DNA from: Blasia pusilla
Lineage: Eukaryota > Marchantiophyta > Marchantiopsida > Blasiales
Direction: 5' to 3'
DNA: 64,000 nucleotides
Assembly: GCA_050084515.1 (NCBI GenBank)
Contig: CM114275.1
Span: 25,296,001 to 25,360,000 of the forward strand
Shown here: piece after piece, positions 1-10,850 of the stretch
Position numbering within the stretch: position 1 is the stretch's first letter
Layout: every line of letters starts with the position of its first letter
The notes under the pieces: generated by a model
Told to the model about the DNA's origin: nothing
What the model saw: only the letters and a program-made list of their open reading frames with translations
Database searches by the model: none
Position numbers and translations under genes: made by a program

Positions 1-224
1 AACTTTGTGGATCTAAACAATTTTCTTGCACAAGAATTTTTTCATTAACACTTCTTACATTCCATTCAGGGTTGTTACGATTATCATTTTAGTACAAATA
101 TACCATTTATTTTAATCATTAATTTCTTCTGCTGCATTGCGCTTTCATTCTTACTAGTATGAGGTAAAATGAAATGAAATGAGAGCTTTTATTAGATATA
201 GTGGAAAGTATAAGGGGCGGTAGC
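1..224. other. AT-rich stretch, nothing recognised
   Basis: AT-rich sequence without a convincing reading frame. It may be the 3' untranslated tail of the LINE fragment that follows on the minus strand, since it holds short ATGAAATGAAATGA-type repeats near 165-185. Confidence 0.3.
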
Positions 225-560
225 TCACATGTGCGTAAGGATGAACCTCAATAAATAAATAAATAAATATGCATGATTGAAAACCCATCTGAAAAACAAA
301 AGAGGGAGATCCAAAGAGTCAAATATCCAAAGGCCACAACGGGCCGTGAAAAGCAAGAAGGGGGCATTCCCCCTATCGACTAAACTCACAAACATCATAG
401 ACAATATCAACAACTCCTAGAGAACTATGATTACTAGTGAGTGGGCCTCTAGCGCTGGCGTCTCCCATAGCTTGAGTCCGCCGCAAAAGCCCATTAGCTT
501 GGGCACACCGCAAAGCTATGGAGACTCGTTGTCTTGATGCATTGCAATGAAGCATCGCAT
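225..560 (-). pseudogene. LINE ORF2 C-terminal fragment
   Basis: The minus-strand peptide from about 555 to 373 contains the pattern RQRVSIALRCAQANGLLRR. This matches the very C-terminus of the larger LINE at 41890-42156 (CISVALQRAQALALLRRAE) and a third fragment at 41342-41480 (plus). The three share the spacing of the ALxxAQAxxLLRR segment and the following GARGPLxxNHxSLG piece. No reverse transcriptase is present here, so this is a 5'-truncated, dead non-LTR retrotransposon insertion, as is typical of LINEs. The assignment rests on within-window comparison. Confidence 0.5.
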
Positions 561-956
561 TAGAATTGCATTAGCTAAGGACAACCCATTTCTCGATCAG
601 TGATGATAAGCGCACTCCGCAAAGAATGAGTCAAACCTCTCCCCCATAGCCCCATACATCTTTATGGCTAGGGGAGCAAATCAATGTCCATCGTGGAGTC
701 GACTATAAATATGGGTCTTCTTCACCTCCGCTCGTTGTAGCAATCTTCCTTATGCCACCACTTGGGCTTGCACAACCCAACTGGTGGCACAAGGGAAGAA
801 GTTGTGGGCTTGAGTTTGTGCGGGATGACAAAAGCATGGAACCACTTCAACATCAAATTCAAGACCCTTGTTAGAGATGCACCAACTTGTGCTGAACTTA
901 CGTGTAAAGCTAGCCCATTATACTTACAAACTGATATGTTTGTATTTGTTTGAAAC
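561..956. other. Unrecognised segment at the 3' edge of element BC
   Basis: The integrase C-terminal similarity between elements BC and A stops at about 957 (minus-strand motif LLEGCDGMV). Beyond it the sequence is unlike the 3' part of A: there is no PHD finger, polypurine tract or LTR. A short frame exists here (762-953, plus), but nothing identifies it. It is either a diverged BC 3' end or the flanking DNA of a truncation. Confidence 0.3.
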
Positions 957-1830
957 TGCCTCACCATACCATCGCATCCCTCCAATAAGAGAACACTAGA
1001 TGGCAAAATCTCACGCACTCTCAAGATGGTGTGCCATGCAGTTACATCCAACATCGTAGGTTCCGTATGCTGCAAGTAGACAGAGTCTCCTTGATGAAAC
1101 GTTCGGATAGTAGGTTGATAACCATCGTCCCAAATAGTCGCATATCTCAATGTATCCCGATGCAGCACAATCGCCAAGTTCTCAAACGCCATGGGCATCA
1201 CTCTCCGAAACAACTCAGCCCTCTAAGAACATGCTCACATCCATACATCAGGATCATCAAGGTTCAACATCTTGACAAATGGGTGCAGGTAAATCTGGCT
1301 TTCGGCCATAAAGTAGCAAGTACGGTGAAAAAAACGATAAGGATATCTGCCTACTGAATCTGTATCCCATCGCCAACCACGGCAACTGGAGGTCCCAATC
1401 TCCTAGGTGACCTCTTTGCAAGCCATACTTGGATAATCCTCTCTTCACCGTCTACACAACCCTCTCTGCTAGTCCATCCGCCTAAGGATGATCTGGCGAA
1501 GTAGTGCGGTGGTCGATTAGTGCCTGATCACACAAGGCCTGAAACTCCTCGTGAAACTCTGTATCCTGGTATGTCAACATCTCATCTGGTGCGCCGTATT
1601 AACTCAGCACTCGATCTACGAAGGCATACGCTACTCCCTCACTCGCTTTGTCAGGCAATGCAACCAACTCTATCCACTTCAAGAAATCCTCGACCATCAC
1701 CAACACATAACGACTATGGCGCTCCGTCAAAGGCAAAGGTCTTGCAAAACCCAAACTCGATCTATAGCCTAAACCCATGATCGGAAGTGGATGCAATTGT
1801 GGAGTCAGAGCATTGAACGATGCTCGGACT
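957..1830 (-). pseudogene. BC integrase core and C-terminal part (decayed)
   Basis: Minus-strand peptides match element A's integrase. The first is the start of the catalytic core (PLPIMGLGYR, then KWIELVALPDKASEG at about 1600-1790). Next comes a stretch resembling FSRQxSLxxFSxYLLLYGRxPDLPA (1257-1448). The last is the C-terminal segment with RYATIW, GDSVYL and LLEGCDGM (957-1213). The catalytic region between them is broken by frameshifts. The segment continues from 2426 across the solo LTR. Confidence 0.7.
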
Positions 1831-2425
1831 TGTCACGTCTTTTAGGATAGATCGGTGAGATCTAGTAGAGTGCCTTCCTGAGTAGTGAAGGACACGCTCA
1901 ATAGATCGAGGATGACCTGCTGAGGCCTCGAGAAACCTGAGAGACTAGGTTTCCCCTTCGTTTCGGCTCATTTGGAGCCATATTGAGTAACTTACTAATT
2001 TAGGTAAGTACTATTTTGAGTATATGATCGACTTTCTATTTTTGGTAAGTGGCCCTTGACCTCCTTCATCAGGTAAAGAGCCAAGGAGGTGACCTACGAG
2101 CATAGGTTACCATGGAGAGAGCTTGGGAGAGGGGAGGGGTATACATCAAGGAGAGAGAGCTTGAAAGCTGATTCTCTCTTTGTTGAACCTCTTGGCATGA
2201 GGCGGCGGAGCTATGGTCCCTTGCCTTGTGAGTGTAACCCAAGCCTCTCATTAGGAGAGTGGGTTTGGTCTGACATGAGAGAGAGTGCACACCTTTGAGA
2301 GCTATGGTGTGAGATGGTGTAGAGAGAGATTGGATCTTACTTTATAAAGAGAATAACCGTGCATGTTTGTGTGTATATTTGATGACAACGATGTATATTG
2401 TGTAGCGATGTGTATGCGCACGACA
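1831..2425 (+). mobile_element. Solo LTR inserted in the BC integrase
   Basis: A 595-bp unit starting TGTCACG and ending CACGACA, i.e. TG...CA with inverted 7-bp ends, matching the LTR start at 4741 and the LTR end at 15275. Its first about 510 bp are closely repeated at 4741-5252 and, inverted, at about 20480-20973, 53042-53558 and (in parts) 35709-37535. The integrase reading MVCDR stops at 2426 and resumes with RASFNAL at about 1830. Flanks GACT and ACCT are a possible imperfect 4-bp duplication. No internal region is present, so it probably arose by LTR-LTR recombination. Confidence 0.8.
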
Positions 2426-3286
2426 ACCTCGATCACACACCATGCACCTAACAACAAAGTGTTGAACGTCAGTCTGCATGCCTCGCCACCAATACTGTAT
2501 CTGGAGCAAGTTGTATGTACGCTTCACTCCAAAATGACCCAACTCCTCGTGGGCATGACGCACCAAACGTGCTCTCTGCGAAGGATGAGGCACTACACGC
2601 ACTCTACCATCCTCCCAAACTCGCAACACATGTGTCCCCTCCCACCAGAACCGATCCTGCTCTCTAGCACCCACTGTGCTCGCGACGCTGCCAATACGGA
2701 GGTACTCCAAGACCACTCCATCATCATGAATGTCTCGGCCACCTATCGTCTCCTCATCGACCTCTGGATCTAAGGACTCTCCATTAGACCTCGCCATCGA
2801 AGTCTCAACAATTTGGCTCTCCATAGCCAACAAGCCCAAATAGGCTGACGCGTGCCATCTTGGCACCAACTCCTCATCACTCTCACCATGCCAACGAGCT
2901 CCAATCGCATCTTGTTGACTCAAGCATGGGTTACGGCTCAAACCATCTGCATCCTAGTTGAGCATCCCAAGTCTATGCACCACCTGGAAGTCATACTCCT
3001 GCAACAAAAGAGCCCACCTCGCAAGCTTCCTTGTAAGCTTGTCGGACTCCATCAACCACTTAAGTGGCTAATGATCAGTAATGATGGTAAAGGGATTGCC
3101 GAATAAATAACACCTGAAATGTGTGACAGCCCACACCGCAACCAAGGACTCATCCTCATACGAGCTATACTTTGCCTCTACAGCATTGTTCGAGCGACTT
3201 GCGTAAGCCACCACAACCTCTCTACCATCATTGTCATGTTGGGTGAGCACGGCTCCAAGCCCCAACATGCTCCAATCGGTATGCAA
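2426..3286 (-). pseudogene. BC RNase H and integrase zinc-binding region
   Basis: From 3286 on the minus strand, the frame reads HTDWSMLGLGAVLTQHD, the start of a Gypsy RNase H with its first catalytic Asp intact (unlike element A). The connection and integrase N-terminus follow at 2430-2860, including the His-His-Cys-Cys zinc finger (HAHEELGHFG ... CMVCDR). The reading is interrupted between these blocks by frame changes near 3070 and 2860, and it ends at the solo LTR insertion. Confidence 0.75.
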
Positions 3287-4327
3287 CTAGAAAGGATGCC
3301 CCCTGATCGGTCTCCTCAATATGGGCACGGAAGTCAATCTGTCCTTGAGCAGTTGAAATGCTCTCTCCTGCTCATCCCCCCAATGCCACTCTTGATCCAC
3401 CTTGGTCACCAAGGTTAGCGGCTTTGCAATCAAACTGAAACTCTTGACGTACCCTCAATAGAAGTTCACTAATCCCATGAATGCATGAATCTCGATGTCC
3501 TCCAATCTGATAGGCACTTGATGGTATCCGGCTTGTAAATCCAATGAGCTAAAGACCAATGATCTTTGATGCCCAATCGCATCAAAGATCTCCTCACAGG
3601 TGGGCATGGCATACCTATCAAACTTCGTGTGCCAATTGATAGGTCGTTTATCTCCACACATCCGCCTATCCGTCCAGTTGCCATGCACATCCTTCTTGGC
3701 GGGCATGACAGTGGCAAATGCATACTCTCCATGTGACATCTCTACTAGTCCTGCTCTAACCAAGTCTTGGCTCCTACTCTGAATTAGAGCCCTCTGCATG
3801 TTACTGTACCTGTAGGGTTGTCAAAAGATCGGCGTGTCACTCGATAACTCAATGCGGATCCCTCGACCCTTCAACGTAGCCAAATCCTGCATGCTAAATG
3901 CAAAACAACTCCTATAACTCCTCAAGAACTGATGTATCTGGCGCTGCTCTCCTCTTGTCAACTTAGGGCCCGTATCTGGCTTCCAAGTTTCCATCATGAC
4001 TATGGTAGGACTCTTTGGCGGGGGTGTAGGTGGTTACTATGGTGCAACCCCATCTCAAACAACAGAACTCAACTGCTCTCCTGCAGCCAACTGCAAAATC
4101 TTATCTCCATATGCAGTATCCGGAACCACGCTCGATGCTCTGGCTACTATCTCCTGGCGTAAAATATCCCAAGAAGTCCAAGGATGTCTCTCCCGATCAC
4201 CCTTGGTGTGTCGATCTTCTCGGGTCTTGACCCCAACCACTGCCTCAACCGTCTCGGTAGGCATGGGGCTCACCAACGCAACATCTGTGATCTGTTCCAT
4301 CCTCAAATGCCGATGCTCAGCAACTCC
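3287..4327 (-). pseudogene. BC reverse transcriptase region (decayed, with deletions)
   Basis: The minus-strand frame 3455-3799 shows the RT start (LVRAGLVEMSHGEYA, then MCGDKRPIN, RYAMPTCEEIFDAIG and SLDLQAGYHQVPIR). It then jumps directly to AFMGLVNFY, which in element A lies about 145 residues further on. The palm segment with the YIDD catalytic motif is therefore missing here through an internal deletion. The DNMT-RT linker lies at 3800-4327. Confidence 0.7.
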
Positions 4328-4740
4328 TTAGCTGAAAATCCATGTCAAGCAGTTCAGGTCCATCGCCTGATCCAAGACATAACTTCGTGATGCCTCCGAT
4401 AGTGATAGTACTACCGTCACTCTTGTGGAGAATCCCATCGCTTGCTCTCGCTCATCGGCGTAAGGCTCCACCAACCGCTGTACCTGGTCATCCCAAATCA
4501 AGCCAGGTCCGGCCTCCTTGAATGCATAGGAAGCAGGAAAACACACTAATGTGGGAAAGGGTGCCCGTGGCATGCCAATCCTGTTCACCATTGTCAACGG
4601 CAGTCGATCATCGTGCCTTACAGCATGTGATCGACGGCCCAGATCCAGCAAGGAATCCACCAACAATTGGGAGGGGCGCTCCACTCACGCACATGCCCTT
4701 CGCAACACCTCGTGTGGTACCAAGTTGGTCCAGAAAGACG
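4328..4740 (-). pseudogene. BC DNA methyltransferase, C-terminal part
   Basis: The minus-strand frame 4328-4684 contains the C-terminal DNMT landmarks: a target-recognition-like segment (PTLVCFPASYAFKEAGPG), motif IX-like RLVEPYADEREQAMGFS and motif X-like LDQAMDLNCLTWIF. The first residues (RLSGPTW, with a one-base frameshift compared with D) join to the BC half at 15276. This is the C-terminal half of a DNMT whose catalytic half lies at 15276-15900. Confidence 0.8.
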
Positions 4741-5483
4741 TGTCATGACTGTTAGGATAGATCTGTAGGAGCTAGCAAAGCGTCTTCACGAGTAGTGGAG
4801 GACAGACCCAAGAGGTCGAGAATGACTTGCTGAGGCCCCGGAAAACCTGAGAGACTAGGTTTCCCCTTCGTTTCGGCTCATTTGGAGCCATATAGAGAAA
4901 CTTACTATTTTGGGTTAGTTTCCATGTTGGGGATAGTTTACTTTCCACTTTGGGAAGTGGCCCTTGACCCGCTACAGTAGGTCAAGAGCCAAGGAGGTGA
5001 CCTACGAGCATAGGTTACCGTTGAGAGGGCTTAGGAGAGGGAAGGGGGTATACCTCCAAGAGAGGGAGCTTGAGAGCTCATTCTCTCTTTGTTGAACCTC
5101 TTGGCATGAGGCAGCGGAGCTATGGTCCCTTGCCTTATGAGTGTAACCCAAGCCTCTCATTAGGAGAATGGGTTTCGTTTGACATGAGAGAGAGTGCACA
5201 CCTTTGAGAGCTAGGGTGTGAGATGGTGTAGAGAGAGATTGGATCTTACTTTAGTAGGGCCCGCTCTTAGGTTGGAGGATATAAGGTGGAATGCACTCAA
5301 AGAATAGTCAGTTCTTTGAGTTGAGCCTGTTGCGTTGGGAGTTAGCCTTGGTAGTGAGTAGAGCTCTTGGCTATGGTGTTTCCCGTAAGCTTCGACCTAG
5401 ATTCTCCCATCGTGGAGTGGGTTTGGCTCGATTTTATGTGATTCTATATGTGTTTTATGACAGTAGGTCTTTCACGGATTTCA
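4741..5483 (+). repeat. Element A 5' LTR (composite)
   Basis: Positions 4741-5252 are about 510 bp of the family LTR body, also seen in the solo LTR at 1831. At 5253 it changes abruptly to a 231-bp block that is repeated directly at 14585-14815 and ends in ...GGATTTCA. The block carries a TATA box and the putative transcript start. The first 245 bp of the 3' LTR (14340-14584) have no counterpart here, so the two LTRs of A are not simple copies of each other. Confidence 0.7.
5280..5320 (+). promoter_or_regulatory. LTR TATA box and predicted transcript start
   Basis: TATAAGG at 5280-5286 is followed 27 nt later by GTCAGTTCTTTGAG (5307-5320), the predicted first bases of the R region. The same pair occurs in the 3' LTR (TATAAGG at 14613-14619, GTCAGTTCTTTGAG at 14639-14652), giving an identical 177-nt R-U5 length in both. 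ACTCAAAGAA at 5295-5304 also pairs with TTCTTTGAGT at 5312-5321 as a local hairpin. Confidence 0.6.
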
Positions 5484-5497
5484 CTCAAAGAACTGAC
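5484..5497 (+). other. Primer-binding site, self-complementary type
   Basis: CTCAAAGAACTGAC lies directly after the terminal CA of the 5' LTR and is the exact reverse complement of GTCAGTTCTTTGAG at 5307-5320, near the predicted 5' end of the transcript. I see no tRNA 3'-end match here. The layout equals the self-priming PBS of Tf1/sushi elements. That the first bases of the RNA pair here is inference from TATA spacing. Confidence 0.65.
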
Positions 5498-6984
5498 GTA
5501 GATCGATGGTAGCTTCGATTGTGGATTAGTAGGATCTGGTTAGGGCTGATTGTGTACTCAGCCGTGGATGTTCTTGGCTTGTGGCCTATGTTGGAGGTGT
5601 GAATCTGGTGCGTGGTTTGCTGGGAAAGAAGCACCTTGCTGAGAGCTTTCCAACGCGCTTTAGATCGCCGGATTTCATCAAGGGACTTGGAAGTTATCAA
5701 GGATTGAAGATTCTGGTTCGTGTTCGACGGTTTTTTGATGTGGAGAGCTTGGAGTGCGGAAGCTCTGTTGAAGTTCATCCAGATCGGGTGAGAGGTTCCT
5801 GTTGCTACTTGTATTGTGATCTCATGTGAAGCTATCTGCTCGAGTGTGTGGAGCATTGCGGATTTCTGCGTGCATGAAACTCGGGGGAAGTGTTGTCGGA
5901 TTTGCGATTCTGGAGGTGTATGGACAGCAAGTTTGTCTGATTGTTAGCTCGGAGTTCAGAGTCCGGTTGTAGCTGATTTTTTGTGGAGAGATAGCTATGG
6001 TGGTCAATTGAATTCGGGTTGAAAAAGATTCAATTTTGGTCGAGGATTTGCGGAGTAATTGCTAATCGAAATTTCGCGGACTAGCTCAAGGTCTAAGCGA
6101 ATCGGAGGGGCTGGTTGGTTGGTGACTCGTTCATTGTTGGAGACGCCTATCCCGTTGGGGGCGCGCTGGTTGGGCCTCTCTCCATAGCGAAGCGTGGCGA
6201 ACGGGGCATGTCTCGAGCGTTTTGAGACTTCGAGGCAACTCGAGGCAACTCGAGGTAGCTCGGGGCGAGTGGGCGTGAGAGGCGGAGTAAGGAGCAAGGA
6301 GCAAGCAAGCAAGCTTGCTTGCTTGGGCGTGAGGTAGTTTTTGCAGGATTTGTGATTTGAGTGTTGCATAACTGGTCACCCATCTTTGCGCTATTCTGCT
6401 TGGAGGACGCTTAACTGTTGAGTTCTTAAGTATGTCAGTGTACACACTGATGTAGCTCATTTGGTGTTGTTCAGAGATGTGTTAGGCACTTTATGCATCT
6501 CAGGTTTTTGGTTGATGTACCTCTAGCGCATAGTACGGTGTAGCCTCTCCATGCAGGTGATATTTTCAGGTGTTGCGAGTCCGACTAGCACGTCATCGAC
6601 CCGCGGCGGAGTAGCTTTTGCGTAAGAATTGTGTGGTGGGTTCTGTGGATTCAAGGGGCGCCACGTTTGGTGGATTGTGTTACCTTGATTTACATTTGCG
6701 ATTGGAGGGTTGTCGTTGGACTTCGTGTATTTGGATCCCCTCCATCGTTGCTTCTTGCTTGCGCGCCCATTGTTAGGGTTGACGCTGATTTCCAGAGTAG
6801 TGTTACTCCTGTGTGCTACCGATAGTGAGGCTGGAGTGATGACCAGTAGACCGTGGAAGGCTTCTTGTGGTGATGACATGTTAGGTTGCCTACACCCATA
6901 GCTAGTAGAGCTAGAATAGTATAGCGACATCGACGTCACTTGGTTACTTAGTGGTGATAATTTGGTGGTGGTGCGGCATCGGCG
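5498..6984 (+). other. Element A untranslated leader
   Basis: About 1.5 kb between the PBS and gag with no supported frame. It holds tandem CGAGGCAACT-type repeats (about 6229-6262) and a perfect 24-bp palindrome, CAAGCAAGCAAGCTTGCTTGCTTG, at 6302-6325. Such a leader could carry packaging or dimerisation signals, but that is inference only. Confidence 0.5.
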
Positions 6985-8650
6985 TTGGTCATCACGAAGC
7001 TGTCGGGTGGTCTGGTTGGGGACTGTGGTGCGGACAGTGGTGGTTTCACACGGAGTGGATTTAGGTATCGGCTATCTTTTCCACTTCCGACGGTTGATGA
7101 AGAGGAGGACGAGGGTGTTTCAAATACCGAGTCTTCTACGTTGTTATCAAGTGTTGCAGCTCCATTGATTTGGGACATGGACGGGATATATGGGGCCATG
7201 AAGGGCCCACGACGATACTCGGGTGCAGTGGGCACCATTGAGTTGGAGGACTTCATGCAAGAGTTTGATACGTGGTGTGATATGCAGATGTTGCGGAACG
7301 CCACGTTGTTTACACCCTTCTTGGCTTGAAAGGGGTTGTTTCAGCACTTGGAGGGACCACCCATGGATGATTACCATGAATTTAGGAAGGACCATGTTGC
7401 TGAGATTGAGGCGTGGAGACAATATTGGTCTCCAAGCTATGTGTCTATCACCCGTGGTGGTATTGGTAGTAGTGCTCCTACTATGCCAGCCAGCCCGACG
7501 TTGAGTGGTACGAGTACGAGCCGGAGTGGGGGTACCAGTGGAGGTACCCATGGAGGTACCAGTGGGGGTACCAGTGGAGGTACTAGTGCCCCACCATCGT
7601 TTAGCCAGGTTGTAGAGTTCTTCAAGAGGTTGAAGAAGAACTATCAGGGAGTGAAGACAGAGAAGTTGAGGAGTCTTCAAGAATTTGAGCGAAAGACAAA
7701 AGAGTCTTCGTGAGGCATACACTCGTATCGGACGCTTGATTTCAGATTACCAGGGTGTGACCGAGGCTCATGCGATCTAGTTTTGGTATGGGATCTTGGG
7801 AGAGTTGCGCCACAGGTAACGTGATGCTACTCTTATGAGTGATGATTCACCCACATTGACCCATGTGTTTGCTCTATCTGAGAAGATTGAGCTTAACATG
7901 GTGAAGGAGAGAATGGTGACATCCGCATTCAATAGGGATACAACTACTACTTCTCGTGTTCAGCAGCCCACCTCACAGTCTCGTAGTAGTGGTGATGGTA
8001 GTAGGAGTGGGAGTCGTGGGGGGTACACACGACCTCAGTCAGGTCCTAGAGGAACACTTGCGCAGAGACCATTGCCTTCATTTGCTGCCCCGCAGCAAGG
8101 ACAGTCATGTTGGACATGTGGAGGTGATCATATTAGGAAGTTTTGTCCCTGAGAGGATGGGAGACGAACTTTGGAGGATGGGCCTCAGTCGGCCCCAACT
8201 CAGTGTGATCATTGCGGGAGACCAGGTCATCCTCGAGAGCGTTGCTTTGATCTTCATCCAGAGTTGAGATCAGGCCGCGGCCGTGGTAGAATAGCTCCGA
8301 GAGGCCGAGGTGGTAGGGGTGGTAGAAGTGGACTAGTGGTTGGAGAGCCTACGGTGGCTACCCCTACCACTACAACAGAGTCAGCAATGGCTGCCAGGAT
8401 TGAGCAGTTGGCTACTATGGCTAGTATCCAACATAGATCAGGTTCGGGAGCAGGGGCTTCCACTTCTTATGGGGAGGATGATCTCTCTTATGTGGCGAGT
8501 GCAGCACAAGTTGAGGCATCAGCTGCAGTTACGAGAGGAGCCACTCGAGCGTCAGAGCCACGTGGTGCTACTGTGGAGTTGGACCCACAGAAGGGTGAGG
8601 CTGGGAGGCTGGGAGGCACGCTAGGCTCCCCAGTCATTCTTGTTGTCTGA
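6985..8650 (+). pseudogene. Element A gag (nucleocapsid with CCHC knuckles)
   Basis: The frame from 6985 contains the Gag core shared with C, D and E (GTIELEDFMQEFDTWCD, FQHLEGPPMDDYHEF, EIEAWRQY). A Gly/Thr-rich 15-bp tandem repeat follows at about 7520-7590, then a helical region (SLREAYTRIGRLI, ALSEKIELNM). Two zinc knuckles end it: CWTCGGDHIRKFC near 8110-8149 (CX2CX3HX4C) and CDHCGRPGHPRERC near 8201-8242 (classic CX2CX4HX4C), followed by an Arg/Gly-rich tail. Damage: TGA at 7327 where other copies have Trp, a frameshift near 7690, TAG at 7778, TAA at 7817 and TGA at 8150. Confidence 0.8.
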
Positions 8651-9098
8651 GGTGCTTAGGACTCCATCCATGGTTCCTACGCAGCCTATTGAGCCGACAG
8701 GAAGGACTGAGGCATCTACATCGCGTGTAGTAGACACGGATGCAGCATCCAGTGCAGTATTGCGGATGGCAACTTCAGTGTTGGGATCCCCATTGTTTTT
8801 GGCCACGGAGCTGATAGCTTTAGGAGTTGACTTAGCTCTCTGATTTCAGCTAGCGACCACGTTGTGTGAACGTGGGGTATTCTTGCTACACGTCTTTGAG
8901 GTGGATGAGGGTGTTGGGGTGGAGCGACCCTCTATGTCAGGTGTAGCATTGAGTACCAGTGTTACTTGGCAGGCAGCAGCGGCGAAGATGGATGCATTAC
9001 CAGCCCGGCCAGCCATTGATCCTGAGAAGCTTACACCTTGTGTATGTATGTTGGACAACCAGAGTAGGATATTCTGATTGGTGAGTCCTACAAGATAG
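8651..9098 (+). pseudogene. Element A Gag-Pol linker
   Basis: Broken frames (8640-8843, then 8862-9077) correspond to the linker of copies C and D that precedes the protease. Shared landmarks are SPLFxATEL, then ATxLCERGV and ALPARPAI. No enzymatic motif is present. It connects the nucleocapsid tail to the protease and contains at least one frameshift. Confidence 0.6.
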
Positions 9099-9719
9099 GT
9101 GTATAAACCAGATAGAGTCTTGTTAGACTCTGGTGCCCAACCTTTGATGTTGGGAAAGGCGGCATGTATTGGTTTGGGTATTCGGAGGTCAGAGCTTGAG
9201 CCTTGCCCATTCCAGATTCAAACATCACTTGGAGGAGCCAATGATAGGTCTCAATTCATGACATGGGAGAAGTTTTTTGTACAGTTGAGACCAGATCATG
9301 CCACTGATAGCTCCCGATTGGGAGTATCTCTGGTAGTCACATCAGCCGAGTCGTATGATGTACTAGTTGGAGGAGCAGTATTGTACCCGATGGGTTTTCA
9401 GATGGATTACTGGACTGAGACAGCGTCTTATACACCTAGTTGGCAGTCCGGGGATGGACGTATGAGCCAAGTTCCTGTGAGATTTATTTATGGGGCTCGA
9501 CCAGGAGGGTCTTCCCCAACAGTGTTAGGATCTGTGGCTGGTTTTAGTGGAGTAATCACTTGGCCAGGAGACTTTTTGGAGGGTAATGTTTATGCTATGG
9601 ATTCTCTTGCGCATGAGGAGGTAGAGGAGGTCCCTATTTTTGCAGCAGTGGCATCCTCATCGTTGGATGGGCCACTTTGGAGTTCGAGGCGGTGCACTAC
9701 GGCAGAGGGCGTCGCCTAG
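9099..9719 (+). CDS. Element A aspartic protease domain
   Basis: A 206-residue open frame. The retropepsin active-site loop VLLDSGAQ is at residues 7-14 and is followed by PLMLGKAA. A second conserved block, SYDVLVGGAVLYPMGFQMDYW, lies at about residues 88-108 and recurs in copies C and D. The protease would cut the Gag-Pol polyprotein. The ATG at 9099 is only the first Met of the open stretch, as the natural protein is part of a polyprotein. The extension after the protease (residues 120-206) leads toward the DNMT and is acidic. The frame ends in TAG at 9717, before the DNMT begins. Confidence 0.75.
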   Translation: MYKPDRVLLDSGAQPLMLGKAACIGLGIRRSELEPCPFQIQTSLGGANDRSQFMTWEKFFVQLRPDHATDSSRLGVSLVVTSAESYDVLVGGAVLYPMGFQMDYWTETASYTPSWQSGDGRMSQVPVRFIYGARPGGSSPTVLGSVAGFSGVITWPGDFLEGNVYAMDSLAHEEVEEVPIFAAVASSSLDGPLWSSRRCTTAEGVA

Positions 9720-9799
9720 TGCAGAGGCTTGGTGTGAGGTGTTATACCTCACGAGGAAGAGGAGGCCCCACGGCGGACTCCTACTTCTGGTCCGATTAG

Positions 9800-10850
9800 G
9801 TTATCCCCTTTGGATACTACACCCATTGTATGGCAAAGTATCCGCCGGAGGGCATTTGTGTGTTAGATCTCTTTGGTGGGATTAGCACTGGTTTGATGAT
9901 GTTGCAGTGGTATTCTGTCATGGAGATACGTGTATGTGGAGCTTGATGAGACGGCCCAGAGAGTCTCATCCGGACATATTGGTCAGTTGATGCGGAGATA
10001 TCCTGAGTTGTTGCCGCCATCAGCTATTCGTGGGTACCATCGTGCTTTGCCGTCACACATTGCATTGTTGGGGGCGTAGGACCTTGAGAGGGTTGGTCCT
10101 GTGGATTCGGTTATTGCAGGATGGCCATGTCAGGGTCATACACATGCTGGTCGTGGTGAGGGATTACACGACCCTAGGTCTCGATTGTTTTGGGAGATGT
10201 TACGGATGTTACGACATCTTCAAGTTCATCAGGCATGTGCTCTAGCTTACATTCTAGAGAATGTTCCATTGTTGGGTGACACTCGGACCCGGATGATGGC
10301 GAGTGTTCATGAGGTGCGGTCTTGGATTGGACCAGCGGTGTTGTTGGATGCAGCGTGAGTTCGCTCGCGTGCACATCGTCCACGCTTGTGGTGGACAAAC
10401 TTGTTGCCTAGGGAGGTTCTACGTCAAGCATATGATGCAGTGCAGCGGGATCCTTGCCATATAGTGGATAGTATCTTGGATACTGGGCGACTTTCTCAGG
10501 TGGTGAGGGTTATTGATCGGTCACCCATGGCAGTGGTGAACCGTGTGGGCTAGCCTAGGATGGCACTACCCACATTTTTGAGTTTTCCCTCGTCACATGC
10601 ATACAGGGAAGGTGGTCCCGGGCTTGTATGGGATTCTCATGTGCGACAGTTGGTGGAGCCTAACGCTGATGAGAGAGAGCGTGCGATGGGATTTGCTACT
10701 GGTGTAACAGCGGTTGCTTCCATATTTCTGAGGCTTCACGACGTCATGTGTTGGGTCAGGCCATGGACCTGAATTGTTTGACTTGGATTTTGAGTCTTGG
10801 TATGGCCGAGCACCATCAACTTCGGACTATGTCTGTGGGTCTTCCACCCC
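9800..10850 (+). pseudogene. Element A cytosine-5 DNA methyltransferase domain
   Basis: Landmarks in order: a damaged motif I near 9860-9900 (equivalent to LDLFGGINxGL in C), motif II-like VYVELDETA near 9930, and catalytic motif IV DSVIAGWPCQG with Cys at 10128-10130. Next come GRGEGLHDPRSRLF, motif VI YILENVP (Glu at 10257-10259), motif VIII-like RAHRPRLWWTNL near 10370-10400, motif IX-like ERERAMGFATGVT near 10675-10710 and motif X-like GQAMDLNCLTWIL near 10750-10795. This enzyme would methylate cytosines, perhaps of the element's own DNA. Stops and frameshifts (e.g. after 10355 and near 10720) break it. The DNMT subfamily cannot be settled by eye. Confidence 0.85.

Noticed and set aside
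762-953. 63-codon plus-strand frame
   Set aside because: No recognisable content and no conserved relative in the window.
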